From Verrucomicrobiota bacterium (GTDB lineage Bacteria > Verrucomicrobiota > Lentisphaeria > Oligosphaerales > Oligosphaeraceae), in the NCBI GenBank assembly GCA_019136135.1, contig JAGVUR010000087.1:1-64000 (forward strand): 64,000 nt of DNA. Direction: 5' to 3'. How positions within the stretch are numbered: position 1 is the stretch's first letter; every line of letters starts with the position of its first letter. The translations under genes and the position numbers were made by a program. Shown in pieces: positions 1 through 8,828 of the stretch. A model generated the notes under the pieces. It saw nothing but the letters and a program-made list of their open reading frames with translations, was not told the DNA's origin and made no database searches.

Positions 1-92
1 TCCGGCGGGGAGGGAAAAACGACAAAAAGCGAAAAGCCAAGCCTTCATGCAAACTGAAGGTTGTTTCTTGCGCCCCAATTCATGCCCAAAAC

Positions 93-114
93 TCAACTGC
101 TTTTTTTAGGTTTA
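93..114. repeat. Solo copy of MITE terminal repeat (right-end type)
   Basis: The sequence TCAACTGCTTTTTTTAGG and following TTA match the right terminal repeat of the element at 22132-22405. The DNA to its left (1-92) does not resemble the interior of that element, so this is a lone end or the remnant of a decayed copy. The rest of 1-189 holds only a weak hairpin (CCTTCA/TGAAGG at about 42-60) and no gene. Confidence 0.6.
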
Positions 115-189
115 ATGTTTATTCTTACAAAATAAACGGAAATGATTTTGAAAAATTGTATCGAATATTTTTTCTTGAGGCGAGACGTT

Positions 190-3100
190 TTATTGCATCT
201 GAATTTCGCCGAGTTCCTTGAAGTAGTCTTCTACTAAGCGCTGGTACTTTCTCGGAGGAACGTAAAATTTATTCTGATGCCTATCCTTGTTTTCTTTTTG
301 AACTTTTGCCAAGTGTTCTACCAATACCCTAGCGGCGGCATTGATTGTATTCAATATGGCTTGGCTGGATTCGGAAGGATTTTGGCCATTGAGCATCTGC
401 AATCCTTCGGAAAGCTGGTTTAATCGATCGTCCTTCAGCGTACGTGCCAATTTGTCGTATTGCTTTTCCAGTTGCTTTATTATCTCATCGATTTTTTCCT
501 GGTTATTTCCAGCTTGCTTTGTTTCATTATATTTCTGTTGCAATTTTTCCAGTTCATTTCTTAGTTCTTGTTCATTCATCGGCGGCATTTTTTCTGCTGC
601 TTTATCGAGTGATTGCGCCAATTCATAAAGTGCATTTGAAGCATTGATCTGTGCTTGGTTTGCGCGATCGAATCTTTTGTACAGCAGTGCATTTTGCGCT
701 CGTTTCAGTTCGCTTTCCAGCCTTGATTTCTGTAGTTTCTGCAAGGCATTGTTGAGTTCCCTGGCTGCTTCGGGGTATTGTTCCTGGATATTTTTCGAAG
801 TATTTACGATGTCTTGCTTCAGCTTGTCGGCATCCTGTTGAAGGTTCAACTGTTTTTCCCTAAGTTGCTTTGCCGTTTCTTTTGGGACATTTTCTTGGTT
901 ATCGAGCGACTTGGATTCCTGGGCCAGGTTGTACTGTTGTTGTGCCAATTGCCTGGTTTGTTCACTCAGTTTGGTGACTTGGTTTTGCGTGACTGCCTTC
1001 AACGATTCCTCCAGTGCCTGAAGCGCATTTTGCAGGTCGATTTGCGCTCGGATTCCATGGATTTGTCCGAGTTTCAGGTCATTGTTGCTGAATTGCGTTT
1101 CTGCCTTCCTTATTTCGGCTTGCGCATTTGTGATGAATTCTCGTCCTGTTGCGGCGGATGGCACAGGCCTGATCAGGTTATTGATTTGATCGAGCAATTG
1201 ATAGATCTGGCTTTCCTTTTGCGCAAGCGCCGATGAGATTGCGCCTGGTTGGCTCGCTCGTTCATTGACTTGGCTTTGCTTGCCCATGGCATCTTTCAGG
1301 TGTTCGATTGCCTTTTGCAGCATTTCAGCCTGTTGCTGGTCGGATTGCTGTTGTTCCTGGCTGTCCTGGGAGTTGGATTCCTGATCTTTTTTCTTGTCCT
1401 CTTGATTCTCGGCTTTCCCCTGCCCTTCTGATTCTCCCTTCTTGCTCTTCATCGCATTTTTCAACAATTCATTTTCGATTTTCACCAGGGCCGTAAGCCC
1501 TTGTTCTTGCGGGAGCGAGCTTTCGTCCAAAAGGGTTTTTTCCACAATTGCTATCGCTTGGTTTTCGGCTTGAATGCTGAATTTGAAGAGGGTATCAAAG
1601 GGTTCAGGTAACTTGGCCGTATTGGTTTCCTCGCGTTTTCTCTGTTCATCAGGATTTATGTCAACGACTTGTGGCGTACCGAGGAGTTGCTGCTCGCGAC
1701 GACGGATTTCCAATTCCAAGTCCTTGAGTCCCCTGAGGAGTTCCGGCGTTGCCTTGATTTGGTCATCGAGTTCGAGTCGTGTAGTATCCCATGTCAATCT
1801 CAGCAATCGTTTTGCTTCGGCGATGAGGTCGGAGACCGATGCTTTTTTTTCTTGCCCTTGCCCATCTGAATCGGCTTCTATGTCTGCCTGATCGGGTTGT
1901 ATCGTAATGAAAAACACATCTGCCCGGGTGGTTTGTGGTTTTGGCTGGCAGTTGTCGGTTGCAAAGAAGAAGCAAGCGATAATATCTCCATCTTGCAGAT
2001 TCAGCTCATTGATGTGCCAGAGTTGATTGTGTTCTGCTTCCAGTGTTTTTTCTTCGGCGTCATTGAACAGCTTTGTTTGTCTTTGGTTTCCATTGATTGC
2101 GTATTTGATTCCGAATTCTCTGATTCCGAAGTCATCAAGTGCGGTTGCATCGAGCCTGAGGCTATCTTTTGTCTTGAGTTTGATGTCGCCTTTCGGGAGT
2201 CTTTGTTCTATGATTGGCGGCAGATCCGGCTTGATCTGGATATCAAACCAGGGTGATTGATTGAGGTGATTTTGGCTATCTTCGAGCACGACTCTGTACG
2301 AATCATCTTTTTTCGGCATCCATTCGAGGGTATGGATTCCATTGTTTTCGGTAAATATCGCCTGTTCTTCCTGTTGGTTTTCCAGCGTGGCCCGGCGTGC
2401 TTTTTTTGCGGTGATTTCTATAGTTAGTTTTGATCCAGCGATGCATTCCATGTTTTGGAAATCGCTGTATTGTGCAGTTTTCAATCCCGTGTATTCAGGT
2501 GGGACGCATGTGATGTTGACGTTGGTGAATTCCGGCGGGTCGAAGACTTTGATTGTTTTTACCGATGACCTCAGGGAATCCGAGAAGATTTTGAATTGCG
2601 TATGTTTTTGGAGATTGTAGAAGACGAAGGCCGATGTTTGTCCGTCATTGAGCTTTGTCATCGGATAGATTTGTCCATTGACATGTATTTTCAGGTCATT
2701 TTCCCAGCGCATTGCCTTTGCGGCGATTCGGAAGTCGCTTCCCCTTGGTGCTTCGAGTGGGTATGTATCGATGACGATGCCGTCTCCCAATCTTGCGCTG
2801 AGCCACTTTTTGCATGGTATTGAGTTCCACGCGAGCATCGCTACGAGGACTGCGACGGTGAACCAAATCGCGGGTACCTTGTTGGAAAGCTGCTTGCGAA
2901 ACGTATTGTCGATCAGCTGATCATTGGTTTCGCGATGTTCAATCGTCTCCAGGAGTTCACGTTCAACGGCATTGGGAGGCGTCGAGCGCAAGGAGATTTC
3001 AACTGCGCAGACAAACGAATCCATCAAGTCGGGAAAACGTTGCTCGACCTGAAGCGCCAAAGACTTGAGGTTGCGGCGCTGGCAATTGCGAAAAACGTAG

Positions 3101-3303
3101 ACAACAAGGGAAATCACCGCCAAAACAAGGGCTGAATTGAGCGAAACTTGACAGAAATCCTCCGTCAATGGGCGTGCCGTCGACTCGAACAAAGCCAAAA
3201 TCAGGCAGAAAGCCGAAACGGCAGACAGATGAAGACAAGTCGCTGTCACCAATTGACGGGCGCGAAGACCAGAGGAAAGTTTTGTTAGACTAAAAACAAG
3301 CAT
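190..3303 (-). CDS. DUF4175-like large membrane protein with glutamine-rich coiled coil
   Basis: A protein of about 1037 residues. The N-terminus has two hydrophobic helices (about residues 15-40 and 50-70) and a third near 145-165, followed by beta-rich stretches. The second half (about 480 onward) is charged, Gln/Glu/Lys-rich and strongly coiled-coil. This plan matches the DUF4175 family of PVC and Bacteroidetes genomes, which often sits near MoxR/VWA genes; its function is unknown. The start is taken at ATG 3303. A TTG four codons upstream (3315) would also be open, and neither start has a good Shine-Dalgarno. No MoxR or Bat-type neighbour is visible here, although the genes beyond the left edge are unknown. 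Envelope scaffold or sensor roles are only guesses. Confidence 0.7.
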   Translation of the reverse strand: MLVFSLTKLSSGLRARQLVTATCLHLSAVSAFCLILALFESTARPLTEDFCQVSLNSALVLAVISLVVYVFRNCQRRNLKSLALQVEQRFPDLMDSFVCAVEISLRSTPPNAVERELLETIEHRETNDQLIDNTFRKQLSNKVPAIWFTVAVLVAMLAWNSIPCKKWLSARLGDGIVIDTYPLEAPRGSDFRIAAKAMRWENDLKIHVNGQIYPMTKLNDGQTSAFVFYNLQKHTQFKIFSDSLRSSVKTIKVFDPPEFTNVNITCVPPEYTGLKTAQYSDFQNMECIAGSKLTIEITAKKARRATLENQQEEQAIFTENNGIHTLEWMPKKDDSYRVVLEDSQNHLNQSPWFDIQIKPDLPPIIEQRLPKGDIKLKTKDSLRLDATALDDFGIREFGIKYAINGNQRQTKLFNDAEEKTLEAEHNQLWHINELNLQDGDIIACFFFATDNCQPKPQTTRADVFFITIQPDQADIEADSDGQGQEKKASVSDLIAEAKRLLRLTWDTTRLELDDQIKATPELLRGLKDLELEIRRREQQLLGTPQVVDINPDEQRKREETNTAKLPEPFDTLFKFSIQAENQAIAIVEKTLLDESSLPQEQGLTALVKIENELLKNAMKSKKGESEGQGKAENQEDKKKDQESNSQDSQEQQQSDQQQAEMLQKAIEHLKDAMGKQSQVNERASQPGAISSALAQKESQIYQLLDQINNLIRPVPSAATGREFITNAQAEIRKAETQFSNNDLKLGQIHGIRAQIDLQNALQALEESLKAVTQNQVTKLSEQTRQLAQQQYNLAQESKSLDNQENVPKETAKQLREKQLNLQQDADKLKQDIVNTSKNIQEQYPEAARELNNALQKLQKSRLESELKRAQNALLYKRFDRANQAQINASNALYELAQSLDKAAEKMPPMNEQELRNELEKLQQKYNETKQAGNNQEKIDEIIKQLEKQYDKLARTLKDDRLNQLSEGLQMLNGQNPSESSQAILNTINAAARVLVEHLAKVQKENKDRHQNKFYVPPRKYQRLVEDYFKELGEIQMQ

Positions 3304-3401
3304 AAAACAAGACAAAAAATCAACTTTTATGGTAAAAAAATTTTTTATTAATATAGCATTGAGCTTTTGAATTGAATAGCTATATTAGGTTACTTTAGGA
3401 A

Positions 3402-3546
3402 CCGTTCAAAAATCACGTTACCATTTCCGGTTTCTTTTGGCCGCCTTTCCCTTGTCCTGCCGGGGCATATGCGCATACGCTCTTTCCAGGACAAGGGAAA
3501 AACAGCTCAAAACAATTCCGGAACTGTTGCCTTGATTTTTGGACGA
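3402..3546. repeat. Long imperfect palindrome (about 58-bp arms)
   Basis: The core arms TTTCCCTTGTCCTG (3446-3459) and CAGGACAAGGGAAA (3487-3500) are perfect inverted repeats around a 27-bp centre that itself contains GCATATGCGCATACGC. Outward, the arms remain recognisably complementary to CCGTTCAAAAATCA on the left and TGATTTTTGGACG on the right. It lies between the divergent DUF4175 gene and the ATPase operon, so it sits in the operon's promoter/leader region. It could be a decayed palindromic mobile element or a large regulatory hairpin. Confidence 0.6.
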
Positions 3547-3602
3547 CTGCTTAGGGAATTGAGTCACTTGTTGTATTTACCCCATCATTTGAAGGTATTG
3601 CA

Positions 3603-4055
3603 ATGCAAATATGCGACATATTGAACACGTCGTTGATTAAAGTAGGCTTGAGTTCATCCAATAAGTACGATGTGTTTGACGAGTTGATATCATTGTTTGT
3701 TGACAATGGCTTGTTGGATGACAAGGCATCTGCGATGGAAGCTGTAGTCACTCGCGAGGAGAAGATGTCCACAGGTATTGCTCCGTATGTTGGGATACCT
3801 CACGGAAAAGTGCCTGAAGTGAAGGATGTATTGATTGCATTGGGCATATCCCGCGATGGCATTGAGTACGATTCACTGGATGGTTTGCCTGTAAAGGTCG
3901 TGTTCTTGGTCTTGTCGGAAACCGGCAATCCAGGTCCTCATTTGCGGGTATTGTCCAGGATTTCCAATTTGATCAAGTCTTCGTCATTTGTTGAGTCGAT
4001 GATTGGTGCGGCTGATTCATCCCAGGTATTGTCGCTGATATCGGAGCAGGAATAA
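3603..4055 (+). CDS. PTS EIIA-like (nitrogen/fructose-type) phosphotransfer protein
   Basis: A 150-residue single-domain protein of the PTS EIIA type 2 (mannitol/fructose/Ntr) family. The phosphoacceptor histidine is H67 in GIPHGK, preceded by the usual REEKMSTGI stretch. No EIIB or EIIC domain is attached or adjacent, so a regulatory role like that of PtsN is more likely than sugar transport. Its TAA stop overlaps the ATG of the first V-ATPase gene (TAATG), so the two are almost certainly translated together. It is the first gene of the operon and may tie ATPase expression or activity to phosphotransfer state; that is inference. Confidence 0.85.
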   Translation: MQICDILNTSLIKVGLSSSNKYDVFDELISLFVDNGLLDDKASAMEAVVTREEKMSTGIAPYVGIPHGKVPEVKDVLIALGISRDGIEYDSLDGLPVKVVFLVLSETGNPGPHLRVLSRISNLIKSSSFVESMIGAADSSQVLSLISEQE

Positions 4056-4372
4056 TGGATGATCTTTTAAAAAGGTTGCTTGCTGTTGAGAAATCGGCTC
4101 GCGATGTGATTGGAGCGGCCGAAAAATCAGCATTGGAGATACGTACGAAAGCGCGTCGTGAAGCGAATGACGAAGATGAGCGGCTTCAAAACGAGACGGC
4201 TATCGAATACGATGCGATTGTAAAAGAAAGAATTTCCCAGGCCGAGGTATCGCGTGATGAAAAACTTCAGATGGCGGACACGGAACTGGATTTGAAAGCA
4301 AAGGAATTTACCTCGAAAATCAAGCCTCAATTGCCCGCCATCGTACGCGCTTTGGCAGCACTTGAATCCTAA
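4055..4372 (+). CDS. V/A-type ATPase peripheral stalk subunit H/G-like
   Basis: A 105-residue, highly charged helical protein: an Ala/Lys/Glu-rich heptad stretch from about residue 10 to 95 with a short C-terminal hydrophobic end. Length, composition and position ahead of the other ATPase genes fit the G/H subunit that pairs with subunit E to form the peripheral stalks. Primary-sequence identity in this family is always low, so the call leans on context. Shine-Dalgarno-like GGAGCAGG precedes the ATG that overlaps the upstream stop. Confidence 0.75.
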   Translation: MDDLLKRLLAVEKSARDVIGAAEKSALEIRTKARREANDEDERLQNETAIEYDAIVKERISQAEVSRDEKLQMADTELDLKAKEFTSKIKPQLPAIVRALAALES

Positions 4373-4378
4373 GTCACT

Positions 4379-5404
4379 ATGTTGAAGTCCACTATCAATG
4401 TCAGCCACGATTTTATCTTTGCCAAGCTGCATGGCATGTGGGCCAATGCAGCCAAGGACGATCGGCTGGACAAGCTCATCCACGCAGAAAACGTGGAAAG
4501 CCTGATCAGAATGCTGATGGAATTCAACCTCGACGCCTCAAAGCGCAACTCGTTCCACAAGAACCTGATCATGCGCGAGGTCGAGACCTTGTCATACATA
4601 GCCGGGTTATTGGACGACGGTACGGCTGGATTCTACCGTTCATTTATCGAACGGACCTATTTTGAAAACGTCAAGACGCTGTTGAACTATCATTTTTTTC
4701 CCAGGCACGAAACCAACATTGCCTATTTGCTGGTTGACCTTCCGGGCATGCCGCCTGTATCCCTCGCACAGATAACCTCCGCCAAGAATACGGATGATTT
4801 TTTGCGCGAGTTGCCCAAATTGTATTACAGCCAGGAGATTGACGAGATTGTTCGTCGCCTGGATGTTGATCGTGACATTATTGTTGCGGAATGCGAATTG
4901 GACAAGCTCGCCTACAAGAACAAGCTTACTGCAGCGGACAAGGTTCCCTCGGGGGTCCGCAACCAATGCAAGGAATTGATCAAGATGGCGATAGATATCG
5001 TCAACTTGAGCACGCTTTTGCGCAATGTCCATACGTATCATTTGGATCGTGACAGGATCAGCGTGATGTGGATTGGCAATGGCAAGGCATTGAGTCCGGA
5101 GGAGTTGACGGCCCTGTCGGATAGCGAAAGTGTCTTGGAGGCGGTGAGCCGTCTTCCTTCAGCGTTTCAGAATGTGCTGTTGCCGTTTTGCGATGCGGAG
5201 TTGTATGTCAGCGAGAATGCGTTGTGGACGATGCTGTACAAGCGCGCGAAGCAACACTTTTCGAATTACAATCACAGCGACTTGTCAATAATTGCCTTTC
5301 CGTTTTTGAAGAGATTCGAGACATTGAACCTGAGGCGTGTGTACGAAGGGATGCATTTCGGAATTAAATCTTCTGACATGCATGATATGATGATACGTTC
5401 GTAA
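4379..5404 (+). CDS. V/A-type ATPase subunit C (V-type d/AC39-like)
   Basis: A 341-residue, mostly helical soluble protein matching the size of the AC39/subunit C family, the funnel-shaped socket linking the central rotor to the membrane c-ring. It starts 6 bp after the H-subunit gene and ends 29 bp before subunit I. No strong ribosome site is visible, suggesting translational coupling. The family assignment is by length, helical composition and position. In many bacterial operons C lies after the membrane genes; here it is placed before subunit I. Confidence 0.8.
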   Translation: MLKSTINVSHDFIFAKLHGMWANAAKDDRLDKLIHAENVESLIRMLMEFNLDASKRNSFHKNLIMREVETLSYIAGLLDDGTAGFYRSFIERTYFENVKTLLNYHFFPRHETNIAYLLVDLPGMPPVSLAQITSAKNTDDFLRELPKLYYSQEIDEIVRRLDVDRDIIVAECELDKLAYKNKLTAADKVPSGVRNQCKELIKMAIDIVNLSTLLRNVHTYHLDRDRISVMWIGNGKALSPEELTALSDSESVLEAVSRLPSAFQNVLLPFCDAELYVSENALWTMLYKRAKQHFSNYNHSDLSIIAFPFLKRFETLNLRRVYEGMHFGIKSSDMHDMMIRS

Positions 5405-5433
5405 GGGCGTTTTCAGCAAGATGGAGCCAGACT

Positions 5434-7398
5434 ATGTTTAAGCCTGTAGAGATGTGCAAAGTCAACGTTCTCGTGCTTAACAAGCACTTGATGAACACGA
5501 CACGCAAGCTGGGTAGCAAGGGAAGTGTCCATTTGGTGGACGCGGTCAAGCAGTCGCAGTCCCATCTTCTGAACTCGTTGGACGACCAAAAAGACCAGAG
5601 CGTCCTGGGACAATTGCTTGACAAGGCAGACCTCCTTATCAGAAAACTCGGCGTTGACGAGGATGCTGAAGTCCCGAAAGTCGAAGATATGAACCAGGAA
5701 GACATTGCCGCGCTTCTGGACAAGATTTACTTCCGCTACAAGGAACAGGACAATGCGATCAACAAGCTCGTCAATGACGCCAACAACATGACACGCGACA
5801 GTGCCAGGTTGGCGGGATTCCCGATCCAAAAGGTTTCCTTGGACGTGCTTCACAGCCTCAGCCACTTTTACATGGTGACGGGACGCCTGTCTCCCTCGGT
5901 CATTCCTTCTGCGATCTCGATTTTGGGTGACCGTGGACTGTTGGTTCAGGCTGATGGCAAGGAAGGAAACGTGCTTGTCATGGCGAGTCGCAAGAATCGT
6001 TGGGTGGTTGAAGAGGAATTGAACAAGCTGGGCTTCAAGGCCGTAGAGGAACCCGAGGGCGTCAGCCGTAGCGTTTCCGAGGAACGCCAAGCCTTGGAGG
6101 ACGCTTTGATGAATTTGAAGCAGGAGCTGGAGGAATGTCGCCTGAGCGTTCTGAAGCTTGGCGAGGCCTATGGTGGCGTCTTGCTTGCAATGCGTACTCA
6201 ACTGCGTGGCTTGGTCGCCGTCCACAAAGCCCGGAAGCACTTCGGTCAATTGTCCCAGCTGGCTTGCATTTCAGGTTGGACGCCGAAAGACCAGGTCGAT
6301 GAGATCAAGAAGATCGTTGACGAAGCGACCGATGGGACAGGAATCGTGGAAGTGATCGATGCGGAGGACGATGCGCTGGTCAAGGCAGGATTGGAAAGTG
6401 TGCCTGTCAAGTTCACGGACGGTCCTTTGCGTCGCCCATTCCACATGTTGATTACGAATTTCGGGATGCCCCAATACAACGAGCTTGACCCTACCCTCTT
6501 CGTGGGGCTTACGTTTGTAATCTTGTTTGGGTTTATGTTTGGCGACGTTGGTCAGGGGGCTGTATTGTTTGCCCTTGGCATGTACATGAAGTTTACGAAG
6601 CGCAAGTTAAACGAGAGCATACGTGACGCCGGGATGCTGTTGGCGGCTTGCGGCTTGTCCTCGGTTCTGTTTGGTTTTGGGTACGGTTCGATCTTTGGCT
6701 ATGAGAACGAGGATTTCCTGCCCCATTTGTGGGTCAGTCCCTTGCATGGCGGGATTGAGAGGCTTTTGATTTCCGCCGTCGGCGTCGGCATTGTGTTTTC
6801 ATCCATGGCGATCATCATCAACATCGTCAATCATTTTTTGGCGAAGCATTATTTCGAGGGGATATTTGACAAGTACGGATTATTGGGATTGCTGTTCTAC
6901 TGGGCCGCCCTTGGGGTTGGTCTTCGGCTCATGCTTTCGGAGGATCATGCGATTAAGACTTGGCATGTCGTATTGCTGGCGACTCCATTGGTGTTGCTGT
7001 TCATCCGCGAGCCACTGCACAATTTCCTGAAGAAAAAGCGTTTGTTCCATGGCACCAGCGTGTTTTCCACGATCTTGGAAGGCGTCATCGAGACGATGGA
7101 GACGCTGACGGGCTACCTGAGCGGGACTGTGTCCTTTGTCCGAGTCGGAGCATTTGCGATTTCCCATGCCGCCTTGTCCATGGCTGTTTACTTGATTGTG
7201 GGCATGCTCGATAACTTGCCCGGCAGTATCCTGTGGAAAACAGTGGTCATCATCTTGGGCAATATCATCATCATCGCCTTCGAGGGAATGGTGGCGATGA
7301 TCCAGGGCTTGCGACTGGAGTACTATGAACTATTTGGGAAGTTCTTCTCCGGTAGCGGCGTGGCGTACAAACCTTTCGATCTGAAAAATGACAAGTAA
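5434..7398 (+). CDS. V/A-type ATPase membrane subunit I (a subunit)
   Basis: A 654-residue protein with the two-part plan of the family. About 340 N-terminal residues form a soluble, coiled-coil arm that contacts the stalks, and the C-terminal half has seven or eight membrane helices starting near residue 350. The conserved stretch SFVRVGAFAISHA near residue 570 carries the arginine of the ion channel facing the c-ring glutamate. GGAG seven bases before ATG 5434 supports the start. The gene sits directly upstream of the c-ring subunit. Confidence 0.95.
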   Translation: MFKPVEMCKVNVLVLNKHLMNTTRKLGSKGSVHLVDAVKQSQSHLLNSLDDQKDQSVLGQLLDKADLLIRKLGVDEDAEVPKVEDMNQEDIAALLDKIYFRYKEQDNAINKLVNDANNMTRDSARLAGFPIQKVSLDVLHSLSHFYMVTGRLSPSVIPSAISILGDRGLLVQADGKEGNVLVMASRKNRWVVEEELNKLGFKAVEEPEGVSRSVSEERQALEDALMNLKQELEECRLSVLKLGEAYGGVLLAMRTQLRGLVAVHKARKHFGQLSQLACISGWTPKDQVDEIKKIVDEATDGTGIVEVIDAEDDALVKAGLESVPVKFTDGPLRRPFHMLITNFGMPQYNELDPTLFVGLTFVILFGFMFGDVGQGAVLFALGMYMKFTKRKLNESIRDAGMLLAACGLSSVLFGFGYGSIFGYENEDFLPHLWVSPLHGGIERLLISAVGVGIVFSSMAIIINIVNHFLAKHYFEGIFDKYGLLGLLFYWAALGVGLRLMLSEDHAIKTWHVVLLATPLVLLFIREPLHNFLKKKRLFHGTSVFSTILEGVIETMETLTGYLSGTVSFVRVGAFAISHAALSMAVYLIVGMLDNLPGSILWKTVVIILGNIIIIAFEGMVAMIQGLRLEYYELFGKFFSGSGVAYKPFDLKNDK

Positions 7399-7462
7399 TT
7401 TTCTAACAAATCAAATAGTCCTTAAGACAATCAAAGAAAACACAAACAAGGAGACAAGACAA

Positions 7463-7825
7463 ATGATTTCGATGAGGTTCTCGAAGATGGCGAAGCTTTT
7501 CCAGGGCATGATTTTTCTGATGGCTTTGTTTATTGGCAGCTATGCGATGGCTGAAGGCGCCGCGGATGCGGCCGCTACCAAGGAAGTGGCTGCAGTGGCG
7601 GGCGAAAAGGCATATATTGCCGAGTCCACCAAGTACGTCGCGATTGCAGTTATCATGGCAGTTGGAAGCTCGGCCGCGGCTTTTGCCGTCGGCAAGATTG
7701 GCGCTGCCGCGATGGGCGCCGCCGCCGAGAAGCCCGAGTTGTTGGGCAGGGCGATCGCCTTCGTCGGACTGGGTGAAGGTATTGCGTTGTTCGGCTTTCT
7801 GATTGCCCTGTTCCTACTGAACTAG
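7463..7825 (+). CDS. V/A-type ATPase rotor ring subunit K (c subunit), single hairpin with signal-like leader
   Basis: A 120-residue protein. The first 25-30 residues form a signal-peptide-like segment ending AMA before EGAAD. After a linker come two membrane helices making one hairpin (about 55-80 and 93-118). The second helix carries the ion-binding glutamate in GLGEGIALFG. This is the 8-kDa type, unlike the four-helix 16-kDa NtpK of Enterococcus. Helix 1 shows no obvious glutamine and the residue after Glu is Gly, which does not favour Na+ coupling; that is inference. The start at 7463 is chosen because AAGGAG lies 8 bases upstream; an upstream in-frame ATG at 7388 has no such site. Confidence 0.9.
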   Translation: MISMRFSKMAKLFQGMIFLMALFIGSYAMAEGAADAAATKEVAAVAGEKAYIAESTKYVAIAVIMAVGSSAAAFAVGKIGAAAMGAAAEKPELLGRAIAFVGLGEGIALFGFLIALFLLN

Positions 7826-7856
7826 TTATGAATTGTTTATGCGGAGGTGACGTCGG

Positions 7857-8180
7857 ATGGCGTATCATATCATAGGCGACCAGGATACGGTTCTTGGCTA
7901 TCGTTTTGCCGGGGTTTCAGGGGACGTGGTTGAGGATGCCGAATCGGCGAAGACCGCGTTTTTGCATGCCACTGGAGACCGCAGCATATCGATATTGCTG
8001 ATTACCGAAGCGGTCGAAGATATGATTATGGATCTGGTGATCCAGCATCGCATCTCCTCCCAGCCCCCGTATCTTACAGTGGTACAGGATATTTGGGGGC
8101 CCAAGGGCAAGCGGAAGTCCCTGCAGGAACTGATCAACGAAGCCGTCGGAATCAGGATTACGCCCGAGGAAGACGACTGA
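7857..8180 (+). CDS. V/A-type ATPase subunit F
   Basis: A 107-residue CheY-like fold protein. Features are an N-terminal YHIIGDQDTVLGYRFAGV, the D/A-rich centre and the ILLITEAVED strand-helix typical of subunit F, ending with a helical tail rich in Lys/Glu. It binds the D subunit in the central rotor stalk. GGAGG lies 9 bases upstream of ATG 7857. It is followed after 8 bp by subunit E. Confidence 0.92.
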   Translation: MAYHIIGDQDTVLGYRFAGVSGDVVEDAESAKTAFLHATGDRSISILLITEAVEDMIMDLVIQHRISSQPPYLTVVQDIWGPKGKRKSLQELINEAVGIRITPEEDD

Positions 8181-8188
8181 AAAGACGG

Positions 8189-8809
8189 ATGATGCCAACG
8201 ATGAATCAAGAAGAAAAACTTAAACAGGAAATCTTGGCCGATGCACAGTCAAGGGCGGAAAAGATCATTGCCCGCGCTCGCAACGAAGCGGATGCCATGA
8301 TGGAACAATCGCGCAAGGACGCAGTACGCAAGCGCGAGGCCAGGTTGGCCGATGCAAATGCCAAGGCTGACAAGGCGTGCAAAACGATACAGCTTGACAT
8401 CGACATTGAAATCAATCGCCGTTGGCTCAAGCGGCAGGAACAATGCATCAACGCCTTGTTGGATGAAGCGCTGTCCGAACTCAAGGGCATGGCTGGCGCA
8501 CGGCGTCAGGATTCGTTGCGCGCATTGGCTGACGAGGCTCTTCGTGCGATTGGTGACGTTGATTGCGTGGTAACGATCCATCCCGATGATGCTGGATTTG
8601 TGACGGAGTCCTGGTTGCAGTCCCTGGCGTCGTCCATCTATCCCGGCGCAGCATTGCGTTACGAAATCAAGGTTGACGAGGGGATTTCCGGTGGGGTGGT
8701 CTTCGAGACCACGGACGGGAGGTGTGAATTTGACAACACGTACTCGATGCGCCTGGAGCGCATGCGTGAGGATTTGAGAATTATCGCCGTGAAGGCTTTA
8801 TTGCAGTGA
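8189..8809 (+). CDS. V/A-type ATPase subunit E (peripheral stalk)
   Basis: About 206 residues. The first 90 form a charged alpha-helical coil (repeated Ala/Arg/Glu heptads) and the rest is a globular alpha/beta domain, as in subunit E, which caps the A3B3 headpiece. Three in-frame ATGs (8189, 8192, 8201) are possible starts. The reading frame is also open upstream to 8093, but that part overlaps subunit F and is Arg-rich nonsense. The exact start is uncertain by four residues. Confidence 0.9.
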   Translation: MMPTMNQEEKLKQEILADAQSRAEKIIARARNEADAMMEQSRKDAVRKREARLADANAKADKACKTIQLDIDIEINRRWLKRQEQCINALLDEALSELKGMAGARRQDSLRALADEALRAIGDVDCVVTIHPDDAGFVTESWLQSLASSIYPGAALRYEIKVDEGISGGVVFETTDGRCEFDNTYSMRLERMREDLRIIAVKALLQ

Positions 8810-8828
8810 TACGGAGCAGATTGGCAAA

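Noticed and set aside
190-3303. Many plus-strand reading frames of 60-150 codons opposite the DUF4175 gene
   Set aside because: They are antisense shadows of a long, biased gene; hydrophobic Phe/Ser/Cys-rich translations are the mirror of the Gln/Glu/Lys-rich coiled coil.
3446-3500. Simple Rho-independent terminator
   Set aside because: The stem is perfect over 14 bp but the spacer is 27 bp, no U run follows, and complementarity continues outward; better described as a long palindrome.
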